Shown here in pieces: positions 1 to 6,311 of a DNA stretch of 9,572 nt (position 1 is its first letter; every line of letters starts with the position of its first letter). Location: assembly GCA_013695405.1 (NCBI GenBank), contig JACDAO010000439.1, positions 1-9,572 of the forward strand, given 5' to 3'. The DNA is from Acidobacteriota bacterium. Its GTDB lineage: Bacteria; Acidobacteriota; Vicinamibacteria; Vicinamibacterales; Vicinamibacteraceae. The notes under the pieces are model-generated. The model was not told where the DNA came from. It saw only the letters and a program-made list of their open reading frames with translations, and did not search any database. The position numbers and the translations under genes were made by a program.

Positions 1-1
1 A

Positions 2-1615
2 CTTGGAGCGCTCGCGCAGGCACAGGCGACGGCATTGCCAGGGACCGACGACGCCGACAGTCCCTTCTTTTCGCCGGACGGCCACCAGATCGCGTTCTTT
101 GCCAGGGGAAAGCTGAAGCGAATCGCCGTCACGGGAGGAGCGCCTGTCACAGTGTGCGACGCGCCACACACCGACGGCACGCCAGGGGCCGGGGGCGGAG
201 CCTGGGGTGAGGACGGCATGATCGTGTTCGTGCCTGGCCGAGGGCCGGGCGTGATCGTCTGGCGCGTGTCATCGGCCGGGGGCAAGCCCGAACCGCTGGC
301 AGCGCTTGCCAAGGGCGAGTTCCACCACAAGTGGCCCCAGGCACTGCCGGGTGGCAGAGGCGTGCTCTATACGGCGCCCGACCGTCCGGGAGCCGTCAAC
401 GATGCCGACCTCGTCGTGCAGCCGCTGACGAACGGGGCGCGGAAGGTCGTGCACCGCGGCGGCTATCACGGCCGGTACCTCCCCAGCGGCCACCTGGTGT
501 ACCTCCACGACGGCGTGCTCTTCGCCGTCCCGTTTGATCTCGACCGCCTGCAGTCAACCGGGCAGGCGACGTCGGTGCTCGACGGCGTGGCGTCGAGCAC
601 GTATACGGGAAGCGCACAGTTTGCCGTATCGACCGATGGCACGCTTGTGTATGTACCAGGGCGGAGCCTCGGCGAGGCGCGGCCCGTCGACTGGATGGAT
701 CGCGCCGGAAACACGACCCCGATGTGGGTCACCCCTGCGAATTGGTACAACCTTCGTTTCTCTCCCGATGGACGAAGGCTCGCGATGGACATTTTTTCCG
801 GACCCACGTCCGACGTCTGGGTCTACGACTGGGAGCGCGAGACGGCCACTCCCTTGACGCGCCACCCCGCCAGTGAATTCAAGCCGGTGTGGACGCCCGA
901 TGGCCGCCGCATCGCGTTCAACTCAAACCGGGACAACTCGCCGCACAACCTGTACTGGCAACGAGCGGACGGAACCGGCGACGCCCAACGCCTCACCGAG
1001 AGCAAGCACTCGCAGTGGCCCGTCTCGTGGCACCCGAGCGGCAAGTTGCTGGCGTTCGAGGAGCACAAGGTCGGAACGAATTTTGACCAGAGCTGGGACC
1101 TGATGATCCTCCCCATCGAAGGCGACGACGCATCGGGCTGGAAGCCGGGAACGCCGACCGCATTCCTCGACAGTCCTGCAGAGGAGATGCAGCCGAACTT
1201 TTCACCGGACGGGCGGTGGCTCGCGTATCAGTCGAACGAGACGGGCCGCTACGAGGTGTACGTGCGACCGTTTCTCGGTCGCGGCGACGGCTGGCGGATC
1301 TCGACTGGCGGCGGCACCTTTCCCACGTGGTCGCGCACGAAACGCGAGCTCTTCTACGGTCTGAACGGACAAATCATGGTCGCGGCGTACGCGGTCGAGG
1401 GCGATGCGTTCCGCGCCGAAAAGCCGCGCCCACTGCCAAACGCGCGCTACACCGCGGGGGGACCAGCCCGGATGTTCGACCTGCACCCTGACGGCGAGCG
1501 GTTCGCGGTCGCGCCCGCGGAAGCAGTTCCGACGCGCGACAGGGTCGTCGTGATCTTGAACTTCTTCGACGAGCTGCGGCGGATCGTGCCGATGACCCGC
1601 ACACACGCCCCGTAA
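2..1615 (+). CDS. TolB-like (PD40) beta-propeller protein, probable C-terminal half of a Ser/Thr protein kinase; 5' end outside window
   Basis: The frame is open from the left edge, giving 537 visible residues. The TTG at 35 is not a believable start, because the family sequence is already under way before it ('ATALPGTDDADSPFFSPDG'). PD40/TolB repeat motifs are visible: SPFFSPDG near residue 21, LRFSPDGRRLAM near 251, VWTPDGRRIAF near 296, SWHPSGKLLAF near 342 and NFSPDGRWLAY near 399. The protein ends in 'NFFDELRRIVP', a tail I associate with large acidobacterial proteins that carry an N-terminal Pkinase domain, often a membrane helix, and a C-terminal propeller. The propeller is presumably a sensing or protein-binding module, possibly periplasmic. 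That the missing part is a kinase is inference; a propeller-only protein is the alternative. A broken paralogue lies downstream at about 4205-4748. The next gene is convergent, 80 bp away. Confidence 0.85.
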   Translation, partial: LGALAQAQATALPGTDDADSPFFSPDGHQIAFFARGKLKRIAVTGGAPVTVCDAPHTDGTPGAGGGAWGEDGMIVFVPGRGPGVIVWRVSSAGGKPEPLAALAKGEFHHKWPQALPGGRGVLYTAPDRPGAVNDADLVVQPLTNGARKVVHRGGYHGRYLPSGHLVYLHDGVLFAVPFDLDRLQSTGQATSVLDGVASSTYTGSAQFAVSTDGTLVYVPGRSLGEARPVDWMDRAGNTTPMWVTPANWYNLRFSPDGRRLAMDIFSGPTSDVWVYDWERETATPLTRHPASEFKPVWTPDGRRIAFNSNRDNSPHNLYWQRADGTGDAQRLTESKHSQWPVSWHPSGKLLAFEEHKVGTNFDQSWDLMILPIEGDDASGWKPGTPTAFLDSPAEEMQPNFSPDGRWLAYQSNETGRYEVYVRPFLGRGDGWRISTGGGTFPTWSRTKRELFYGLNGQIMVAAYAVEGDAFRAEKPRPLPNARYTAGGPARMFDLHPDGERFAVAPAEAVPTRDRVVVILNFFDELRRIVPMTRTHAP

Positions 1616-1652
1616 CACCCAACGCTTTCGGAGCGCGCGTTCTCGACGCAGA

Positions 1653-1683
1653 GAGAACAGGGCCTCTTGCGGGCCCCGTTCTC
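1653..1683. terminator. Stem-loop between convergent genes, putative bidirectional terminator
   Basis: A 12-bp arm at 1653-1664 (GAGAACAGGGCC) pairs with 1672-1683 (GGCCCCGTTCTC) at 11 of 12 positions, with one A/C mismatch and a 7-nt loop. It lies between the stop of the propeller gene (1615) and the stop of the minus-strand gene (1696), where a shared terminator would be expected. There is no T-run on either side, so it is not a textbook intrinsic terminator. It may act with Rho or simply protect the 3' ends of the transcripts. Confidence 0.5.
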
Positions 1684-1695
1684 GGTGAACCCTGC

Positions 1696-2193
1696 TCAAT
1701 GGTGTCTGTCGTTGTGGGACGGCTTCCAACGCACCGGCGTGATGTAGAGGGTGCCCTTCGAGCAAGGAATGCCATCGGCCCGCGTGTAGTTCTGGAACTC
1801 ATCGACGACGGCGGCCCCGACCAGCCACGCCGGGCCCACGCTGACGTAGCCTTGCAGCTCGGCCAGCCCCGTCCGGTCGTTCACCCGCCCCCCGACCCGC
1901 GCGGTGAACGACAGCCGCTGGCCTGTCACCACATAGTCGGCCGCGAGGTATGTCTGATTCGGCTGGACGTCCGGAATGATGTCGTTCAAGACACTGGCCT
2001 CCACCGTGCCCGAGACATCTCCTGACGCCGGTCCCGCAAACGTGAACTTGTACGGATCCCCGTTTTCTTCACGGGCAAAGCATTTGTCGAAGTCGACCTC
2101 GAAGGACCTGGATTTGCTCTGCAGCGGGGCCGTTGAGCCCAGCGCCACGAGGAGCGCGCTGCCGATCAACGCGGTGGTACGCATCCGTTTCAT
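1696..2193 (-). CDS. Small secreted protein of unknown function (165 aa)
   Basis: The chosen start (ATG, 2193-2191) follows a strong Shine-Dalgarno sequence and begins with a typical signal peptide: basic MKRMRTT, a hydrophobic core (ALIGSALLVALGS), then likely cleavage around TAPLQSKS. The longer frame starting at 2289 would place 32 unlike residues in front of this and run into the 63-bp repeat, so it is rejected. The mature part, of about 135 residues, looks beta-rich (alternating stretches such as GYVSVGPAWLVGAAVVDEF). It has two cysteines, in FDKCFA and GIPCSKG, which could form a disulphide once exported. The C-terminus is rich in His and Asn. I do not recognise a named family. It is transcribed toward the propeller gene and away from the histidine kinase gene. 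Its upstream region contains repeat copy 1, starting 51 bp before the ATG. Confidence 0.8.
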   Translation of the reverse strand: MKRMRTTALIGSALLVALGSTAPLQSKSRSFEVDFDKCFAREENGDPYKFTFAGPASGDVSGTVEASVLNDIIPDVQPNQTYLAADYVVTGQRLSFTARVGGRVNDRTGLAELQGYVSVGPAWLVGAAVVDEFQNYTRADGIPCSKGTLYITPVRWKPSHNDRHH

Positions 2194-2198
2194 GGTTT

Positions 2199-2204
2199 CT
2201 CCTT
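2199..2204 (-). promoter_or_regulatory. Shine-Dalgarno AAGGAG for the secreted protein
   Basis: The minus strand reads AAGGAG followed by 5 nt and then ATG at 2193. This sets the start of the 165-aa protein at the signal peptide rather than at the upstream in-frame ATG at 2289. Confidence 0.75.
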
Positions 2205-2243
2205 GGAGAGACACGTGGAGGCCGCTGTGATGGACGAGTGGCG

Positions 2244-2306
2244 AGCGGCCGACTCGGCCTCGATCGACTGACGCGAGAAGCGCACGCAAACGTACTCACC
2301 CCGCCT
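2244..2306 (+). repeat. 63-bp direct repeat, copy 1 (left of histidine kinase gene)
   Basis: This segment matches 4135-4197 in the same orientation at 60 of 63 positions; the differences are at 2257, 2288 and 2292. The longest exact run is 30 nt (2258-2287). It contains the palindrome TCGATCGA (2260-2267) and a perfect inverted repeat GGCCGA-C-TCGGCC (2247-2259). A further shared 8-mer, GACGAGTG, lies just upstream of both copies (2233 and 4117), separated from the block by an indel of about 7 nt, so the original unit may be longer. It sits between divergent genes, in a 315-bp gene-free stretch (2194-2508). The rest of that stretch shows only a possible promoter. Confidence 0.9.
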
Positions 2307-2386
2307 TAGCGAGCGACCGCGCAGCAGGTTCATCTCCTCTTGATGGTTGAGAGCGGCACGTTCCGCGCCGGCGGCGTGCCTGGGCG

Positions 2387-2415
2387 TTGACAAGAGACTT
2401 CTTTGCGCCGACGAT
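2387..2415 (+). promoter_or_regulatory. Possible sigma-70-type promoter for the histidine kinase gene
   Basis: A perfect -35 hexamer TTGACA lies at 2387-2392. With a 17-nt spacer the -10 position is GACGAT (2410-2415), which matches TATAAT at only 3 of 6 positions. It is about 90 bp upstream of the chosen kinase start. The -35 is striking in such GC-rich DNA, but the -10 is weak, so this is only a candidate. Confidence 0.3.
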
Positions 2416-2508
2416 ACGCCCTATGTACTGATGAGGCGGCACGAGAGGTCACTGCGTGCCACCATCCCGAGCAGAAGAAGCGCAAGCAAGAACGCGGCGA
2501 GACCACCC

Positions 2509-4125
2509 ATGTCTGACAGCCCGGCGGCCGACAGGCTTGTCGAACTGATACCCGCCATCATGGAACGCTGGGACGAGCGGGTACGCGCCGAAGTCTCCGC
2601 AGCGGCCGACTCTGACGAAATTATTCTCCGCGACAGCCTCGCGCCGATGCTCCAAGTGATGGCGAAGGTTCTTGCCGAGCAGACAGACCCCCGTACCGCC
2701 GCGAGGGACCTCGGCTTGATGACCGTTCATGGCAAGGAACGTGCGAGTCAGGTCGCGTATTCGATGGGTGCGATGATTCTGGAGTGCCACATCCTGCAGG
2801 AAACGGTGCTGGAGTTCCTGGAACCCGAGCAGCACCTCGAGACGCGCGATCGCGGCGTCATCATCCAGTACTTCAACGAACTGGTTCGCGTCGCGGCTGG
2901 CGAGTTTTCTGGTGTACAGCAGACGCTGCAGAACTACGCCCACGGTCTCGTCAAAGTCGACCGCGCCAAGGATGAATTCCTGGCAATGCTCGGCCACGAG
3001 CTCCGCAATCCACTCGGCGCTATTTCGACAGCGCTGTTTGTGCTTCGAGAAGGCTCCGCGAGTCGTGCCGCACAGGACGGTGCCCTGGCGGTGGCGACCC
3101 GGCAGGCGCTCCACATGAAGCGCATGCTCGACGACCTCCTGGACCTCGCGCGCATCAACGAGGGCACAATTTCTCTGCAGTTGAGCCCTGTCGACCTTGG
3201 CACAGAGGTTCAACTGGCCGTGGATGCCGCGCAGACGACGTTTGACCTTCGTAAGCATACGGTGTCGCTGTCGCTACCGCAGGAGCGCATAAGTGTGATG
3301 GCCGACCAGGTGCGCCTGGGACAATGTCTGGCCAACCTCTTCGCCAATGCCGCCAAGTACACCAACGTCGGCGGACGTATCGAGGTGTTCCTCGAGCGCG
3401 AGGGTGAGATCGGCGTCGTTCGCGTGCGTGACAACGGGATTGGCATCCCGGCGCATCTTCTGGCCAGTATTTTTGACGTGTTCCAGCAGGCCCCTCGGAC
3501 CCTGGACCGGGCGGAGGGCGGCATGGGTATCGGGCTGACGATCGTGCGGCGCTTGATCGAGCGGCACGGAGGCTGGGTGGAGGCCACGAGCCAGGGCACG
3601 GGGAAGGGAAGCGAGTTCGTCGTGCGGCTCCCGGCGCTCGAGGCAGTGCCCGACGCGGCGGCGCCGCAACTCACGCGAGCCGGTGGCGTCAGGGTGTTGG
3701 TCGTCGAAGACAGCGTCGACGCGGCCGAGATGATGGCGAGTGCCCTGGAACTCCTCGGGCACCATGTCGTCGTGGCACATGACGGGCCTGCCGCCCTTGC
3801 GGCGGTCGTACTCGGGTGTCCCGATATCGCGCTGGTGGATATCGGGCTGCCTGGAATGAACGGCTACGACCTCGCGGCCCAGCTCCGAGCCAGCGGGTGG
3901 TGTCCATCGTCGATGAAGCTCATGGCCGTGACGGGCTATGCTGCCGATCCGCAAGCGCTTGCCGCCGCCGGCTTTGACGGGCACATGATCAAGCCGCTCG
4001 ATTTCCAGAAACTGGAGGAGGCCCTCGCCCGACGCAGCGGGGACCGTTCCAGCCCGGCAGGGACGGCACTCATGGAGCCACCCGGGTCGCCGTCCGTCGC
4101 CGACCCTCCACCAGGCGACGAGTGA
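2509..4125 (+). CDS. Soluble hybrid sensor histidine kinase with C-terminal receiver domain (538 aa)
   Basis: Domains in order, numbered from the ATG at 2509. Residues ~1-145 are a helical N-terminus resembling the RsbRD N-terminal domain (IMERWDERVRAEV; HGKERASQ; an ILECHILQETVLEFLE helix). HisKA spans ~153-220, with the H-box 'MLGHELRNPLGAIS' and phospho-acceptor His163. The HATPase domain spans ~262-375, with N-box Asn276/Asn280, D308-N-G-I-G, and a GGMGIGL lid at 337-343. The receiver spans ~397-510, with Glu400/Asp401, phospho-acceptor Asp444 (LVDIGLPGMNG), Thr475 and Lys495. A short Pro-rich tail follows. All key residues are present and no membrane segment is visible, so this is a cytoplasmic sensor that probably autophosphorylates and passes phosphate to its own receiver. 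No response regulator with an output domain is nearby, so it is an orphan here. In-frame upstream starts exist (2347, 2431), but 2431 has no ribosome site and the N-terminal domain fits 2509, whose own ribosome site is weak. The gene is bracketed by the 63-bp repeats. Confidence 0.92.
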   Translation: MSDSPAADRLVELIPAIMERWDERVRAEVSAAADSDEIILRDSLAPMLQVMAKVLAEQTDPRTAARDLGLMTVHGKERASQVAYSMGAMILECHILQETVLEFLEPEQHLETRDRGVIIQYFNELVRVAAGEFSGVQQTLQNYAHGLVKVDRAKDEFLAMLGHELRNPLGAISTALFVLREGSASRAAQDGALAVATRQALHMKRMLDDLLDLARINEGTISLQLSPVDLGTEVQLAVDAAQTTFDLRKHTVSLSLPQERISVMADQVRLGQCLANLFANAAKYTNVGGRIEVFLEREGEIGVVRVRDNGIGIPAHLLASIFDVFQQAPRTLDRAEGGMGIGLTIVRRLIERHGGWVEATSQGTGKGSEFVVRLPALEAVPDAAAPQLTRAGGVRVLVVEDSVDAAEMMASALELLGHHVVVAHDGPAALAAVVLGCPDIALVDIGLPGMNGYDLAAQLRASGWCPSSMKLMAVTGYAADPQALAAAGFDGHMIKPLDFQKLEEALARRSGDRSSPAGTALMEPPGSPSVADPPPGDE

Positions 4126-4134
4126 GCGCCTGGC

Positions 4135-4197
4135 AGCGGCCGACTCGCCCTCGATCGACTGACGCGAGAAGCGCACGCCAACCTACTCACCCCGCCT
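4135..4197 (+). repeat. 63-bp direct repeat, copy 2 (right of histidine kinase gene)
   Basis: This is the same-orientation partner of 2244-2306, starting 1,891 bp further on and 9 bp after the kinase stop. The TCGATCGA palindrome is kept (4151-4158). The GGCCGA/TCGGCC inverted repeat is broken by the change at 4148. The recognisable part of the broken propeller gene begins within about 10-20 bp of its right end, so it marks a junction between two kinds of DNA. Confidence 0.9.
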
Positions 4198-4204
4198 GGA
4201 GGGT

Positions 4205-4748
4205 CGACCTCAGCGCGGCCATGTGGCAAGTGGCCACGTCGTGTACGTCGAGGGCAACACGCTGTTCGCGATGCCGGTCGACCTGCGGCGGCTGGCAGCC
4301 GCGGGTCCGGCGGCCCGCGTCATCGACGGCGTGAAGTCGGACGATTCCAGGGGCGGTGCACAGTTCGCTGTGTCCGGCCTGGGCACGCTGGCCTACCTCC
4401 CGGGGCGAAACTCCTTCGACCCCCGGCCGGTGGCGTGGATGGAGCGCAGCGGGGCCATGACCGTGCTCCGGACGACGCCCGCCCAGTGGAGTAACCCCGA
4501 ATTCTCTCCGGACGGCGCCGTACCGAGTGGACGATGGTGTGTTCCGCGTCGAGAGCCCGCGCCCATGGGCGTCGCGTGACGTGCCGCTGCGTCACATTCT
4601 GGGGCAGCGCAGGTACGCGTTGCACCGCGACGGCATGCGGGTGGCGATCGCGCTGCCGTCCGCAGGCGACGACGTCAAGCAGGATCACGTCACGTTCTTC
4701 CTGAACTTCTTCGACGCGCTGCGACGCATCGCCCCCGCGGGGAACTGA
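4205..4748 (+). pseudogene. Remnant of a TolB-like propeller (kinase-type) gene: 5' truncated, internal deletion, frameshift
   Basis: Two out-of-phase pieces align with the first gene of the window. Piece A, about 4211-4516, reads GHVVYVEGNTLFAMPVDL, then AQFAVSGLGTLAYLPGR, then PEFSPDG, matching the stretch of the intact gene at about nt 465-775. Piece B, from about 4518, is in another frame and reads YRVDDGVFRVESPRP and ends NFFDALRRIAPAGN, matching about nt 1385-1595. Roughly 0.6 kb of propeller is missing between them and the join changes frame. The kinase half and start are absent. Identity to the intact gene is roughly half by eye, so this is an old paralogue rather than a recent duplicate. 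It starts immediately right of repeat copy 2. A sequencing or assembly error could explain the frameshift, but not the missing domains. Confidence 0.85.
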
Positions 4749-4801
4749 CGGGTGCGCTGGCGTGACACGCTCATCAGCGTGGTCACCCTCGCCGGCTGTG
4801 A

Positions 4802-4924
4802 AGCGCTGGCGCGCCCCGGACCATCGCCGGGGTCATGCCGCCGTCGTTCGTCCTGCCGCGCGGCACCGACTTCTGGATGCCGGTGCTTCGGGTGTGGTGG
4901 ACAGGTCAGGGCGACCGCGTCTAG
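4802..4924 (+). pseudogene. Fragment of an ADOP/MacB-type ABC transporter permease
   Basis: Between stops, one frame reads SAGAPRTIAGVMPPSF and continues LPRGTDFWMPVL before a TAG at 4922-4924. The 'xxGVMPPxF...P.gtDfWmP' pattern is characteristic of the periplasmic (MacB_PCD) domain of the very abundant acidobacterial ADOP permeases, which are normally around 800 residues. Only about 40 residues remain, with neither N-terminal nor C-terminal membrane part, so this is debris. The stretch just before it (4752-4800) could encode RWRDTLISVVTLAG in another frame and may be further debris from the same gene; that is uncertain. The fragment's stop shares the CTAG at 4921-4924 with the stop of the next gene on the other strand. 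Confidence 0.6.
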
Positions 4925-5178
4925 GAGTGGCGCTCCCTCACGGTCGCGGTGCACGACGTCGGGCTCGTACGCCGCCAGGCGCCGAGAATGCCAAAGGTGC
5001 TCTCGGCGTAGGCCTTGGCCGCTGCGAGCGAGGGGTGCAGCGGGCCGATTTGGTCACCGTGCAGCCCTCGGATGTGGAACACCTTCCAGCCGCGCACCGT
5101 GGGGGCGATGGCGAGGCTGTCGCCGTGATCGGGGATGACGACGACCATCGGGCCCTGCTGCCGAACATCCGCGTTCAT
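4921..5178 (-). CDS. Small protein of unknown function (85 aa)
   Basis: The start at ATG 5178-5176 follows GGAGAG with a 6-nt spacer. Codon third positions are almost all G or C throughout, as in neighbouring real genes, which argues for a translated gene. The same frame stays open upstream to 5382, but that part is compositionally unlike it and is excluded. The protein begins MNADVRQQG, then has a hydrophobic strand MVVVIPDHGDSLAIA, then GWKVFHIRGLHGDQIGPL and a helix SLAAAKAYAESTFGIL, with a Ser/Thr/Arg-rich tail. It has no signal peptide or membrane segment and is probably a small cytoplasmic alpha/beta fold. I do not recognise the family. It is a lone gene, flanked by a permease fragment and by about 260 bp (5179-5438) in which I see nothing convincing. 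Confidence 0.65.
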   Translation of the reverse strand: MNADVRQQGPMVVVIPDHGDSLAIAPTVRGWKVFHIRGLHGDQIGPLHPSLAAAKAYAESTFGILGAWRRTSPTSCTATVRERHS

Positions 5179-5423
5179 CGAGCACTCTCCGGCGGCCACA
5201 GCACGGGACGCGCGAAGTACGACGCCGCGTGGGCGCCTCCGGTTCCGAACGGCGCGGGATTCCTCGCAATGCCGCGGGACGCGTCGGCCCAGACACAGCG
5301 CCACGCCAAGCACATTGAACGTCACGTGGGCGTTGGCAATCCGAACGACGCTTCGAGGAGCCACCGACGCCAGGCCGTTCACCCGCGTGAGCCAATCCGC
5401 GCGCCTTCTTCACATTCCGGTGT

Positions 5424-5429
5424 GGAGGA
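5424..5429 (+). promoter_or_regulatory. Shine-Dalgarno GGAGGA for the beta-barrel protein
   Basis: GGAGGA lies 9 nt before the ATG at 5439, a slightly long but usable spacing. It supports the start that begins with a clean signal peptide. Confidence 0.6.
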
Positions 5430-5438
5430 ACGCACCAC

Positions 5439-5942
5439 ATGCTCACTCGCGCCATCATCGCCGTCGCGACAACCCTGACCGCGTTGTCACCCGGCGTCGC
5501 CGGGGCGCAACAGGTTCTGCCCCGCAGCGCTCTGACGGCCAGCGGGGGTTACGCCCTGTTTGTCGATGAATTGCTGATTCCACACGCCGTGGTCGGCGTC
5601 GGCGCCGAGTGGCTGGCGACGCCACGGATCGCTGTCGGCCCCGAGCTGCTCTACATGGTCGGCCCGGGCTCGGACCGCGACCTGTTCGTGCTGGGCGTGG
5701 TGCGCGTCGGGATTCGGCCGTTCAGCGCCCGGGTCGCGCCGTTCGTGACTGCCGGCGGCGGGCTGATGCGACACAGCAGTCGCTTCGGGGGACGCGCGTT
5801 CAGCGCCACCGAAGGCGCGTACGTGGCCGGCGGCGGGGTGCGGATCGCCGTGACCCCCCGCGTCTCCCTCGCACCCGAGGTGACGACCGGCTGGGAGGCC
5901 CACCTGCGCGCCTCGGTCAGCGTCGGCATCAGGCTGCGATGA
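5439..5942 (+). CDS. Small outer-membrane beta-barrel-like protein (167 aa)
   Basis: The N-terminus MLTRAIIAVATTLTALSPGVAGAQQ is a typical signal peptide with an AGA-Q cleavage motif near residue 23. The mature part, of about 145 residues, shows alternating polar/non-polar strands rich in Gly and aromatic residues (ALTASGGYALFVDE; LFVLGVVRVGIRPF; APFVTAGGGLMRH; AYVAGGGVRIAV). It ends in a final strand 'ASVSVGIRLR', as in small 8-stranded outer-membrane barrels. The last residue is Arg rather than the usual aromatic, so membrane insertion is not certain. No ligand or enzyme motif is visible and no specific family can be named. It converges on the next gene with only 4 bp between the two stops, so there is no room for a separate terminator. 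Confidence 0.8.
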   Translation: MLTRAIIAVATTLTALSPGVAGAQQVLPRSALTASGGYALFVDELLIPHAVVGVGAEWLATPRIAVGPELLYMVGPGSDRDLFVLGVVRVGIRPFSARVAPFVTAGGGLMRHSSRFGGRAFSATEGAYVAGGGVRIAVTPRVSLAPEVTTGWEAHLRASVSVGIRLR

Positions 5943-5946
5943 GCCG

Positions 5947-6246
5947 CTACTCGCCGCGACGGATCCGATCGAGTATCTCCTCGTGCTCGCGTTCGAACCG
6001 ATCGAGGTCGCGGCGCAGTTCCTCGTCGCGCTGAGCGTCCGCCTCCGGGTTGAACGGGCCGGACAGCTCGGACTGGTACATGATCCGGCGCTGCGCAACC
6101 CGCGCCTCGTGCTGCCGCTTGGCCTCGGCGATGGCCTCGCGCTGGGTGTCGGTCAGCGTCACCTGGGTGATGCCTTTGGCCGCATCTTGCTGGCGCAGAC
6201 GCTCCATCACCAGCTCGAGGGCACTCTTGGGAGCTTCTTCAGTCAT
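5947..6246 (-). CDS. Small charged, mostly helical protein of unknown function (99 aa)
   Basis: The start at ATG 6246 (MTEEAPKSALELVMERLRQQ) is preferred; AGGA lies 8 nt upstream. An in-frame ATG at 6273 would add nine residues without a ribosome site. The protein is very rich in Glu, Arg, Asp and Gln and is predicted to be almost all helix or coiled coil (LTDTQREAIAEAKRQHEARVAQR; RDEELRRDLDRFEREHEEILDRI). The pattern 'KSAxEL.MERLR..D...GI....LT..Q..AIAEA' resembles a short conserved hypothetical family I associate with acidobacteria and deltaproteobacteria. No function is known to me. It is cytoplasmic, with no signal peptide, and divergent from the SDR gene across a 65-bp gap that must hold both promoters. 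Confidence 0.8.
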   Translation of the reverse strand: MTEEAPKSALELVMERLRQQDAAKGITQVTLTDTQREAIAEAKRQHEARVAQRRIMYQSELSGPFNPEADAQRDEELRRDLDRFEREHEEILDRIRRGE

Positions 6247-6311
6247 GCAGGCAATCCTACGCCAGTCGTGCATGGGCTGCGCGGCGGTCGCGAGTGTGGC
6301 AAGGTGTGCCG

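Noticed and set aside
35..37. TTG as the start of the propeller gene
   Set aside because: The frame is open to the left edge and the upstream codons fit the family, so the true start is outside the window.
2347..2508. Upstream extension of the histidine kinase to 2347 or 2431
   Set aside because: The added residues are Arg/Ala/Ser-rich and unlike a domain, and 2431 has no ribosome site. The extension would also overlap the only promoter candidate.
3274..4176. A minus-strand frame opposite the kinase that begins inside repeat copy 2 with MRFSRQSIEGESAA; a similar reading occurs in copy 1
   Set aside because: The similarity simply reflects the repeat. The two frames diverge immediately outside it and oppose a well-supported kinase domain set.
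5179..5438. Possible additional coding or regulatory content in the gap before the beta-barrel gene
   Set aside because: Frames on both strands look non-coding, and I found no convincing promoter pair or hairpin.
4762..5478. A 238-residue plus-strand frame across the permease fragment and the 85-aa gene
   Set aside because: No family resemblance, skewed composition, and it is opposite a small gene with good codon bias and ribosome site.
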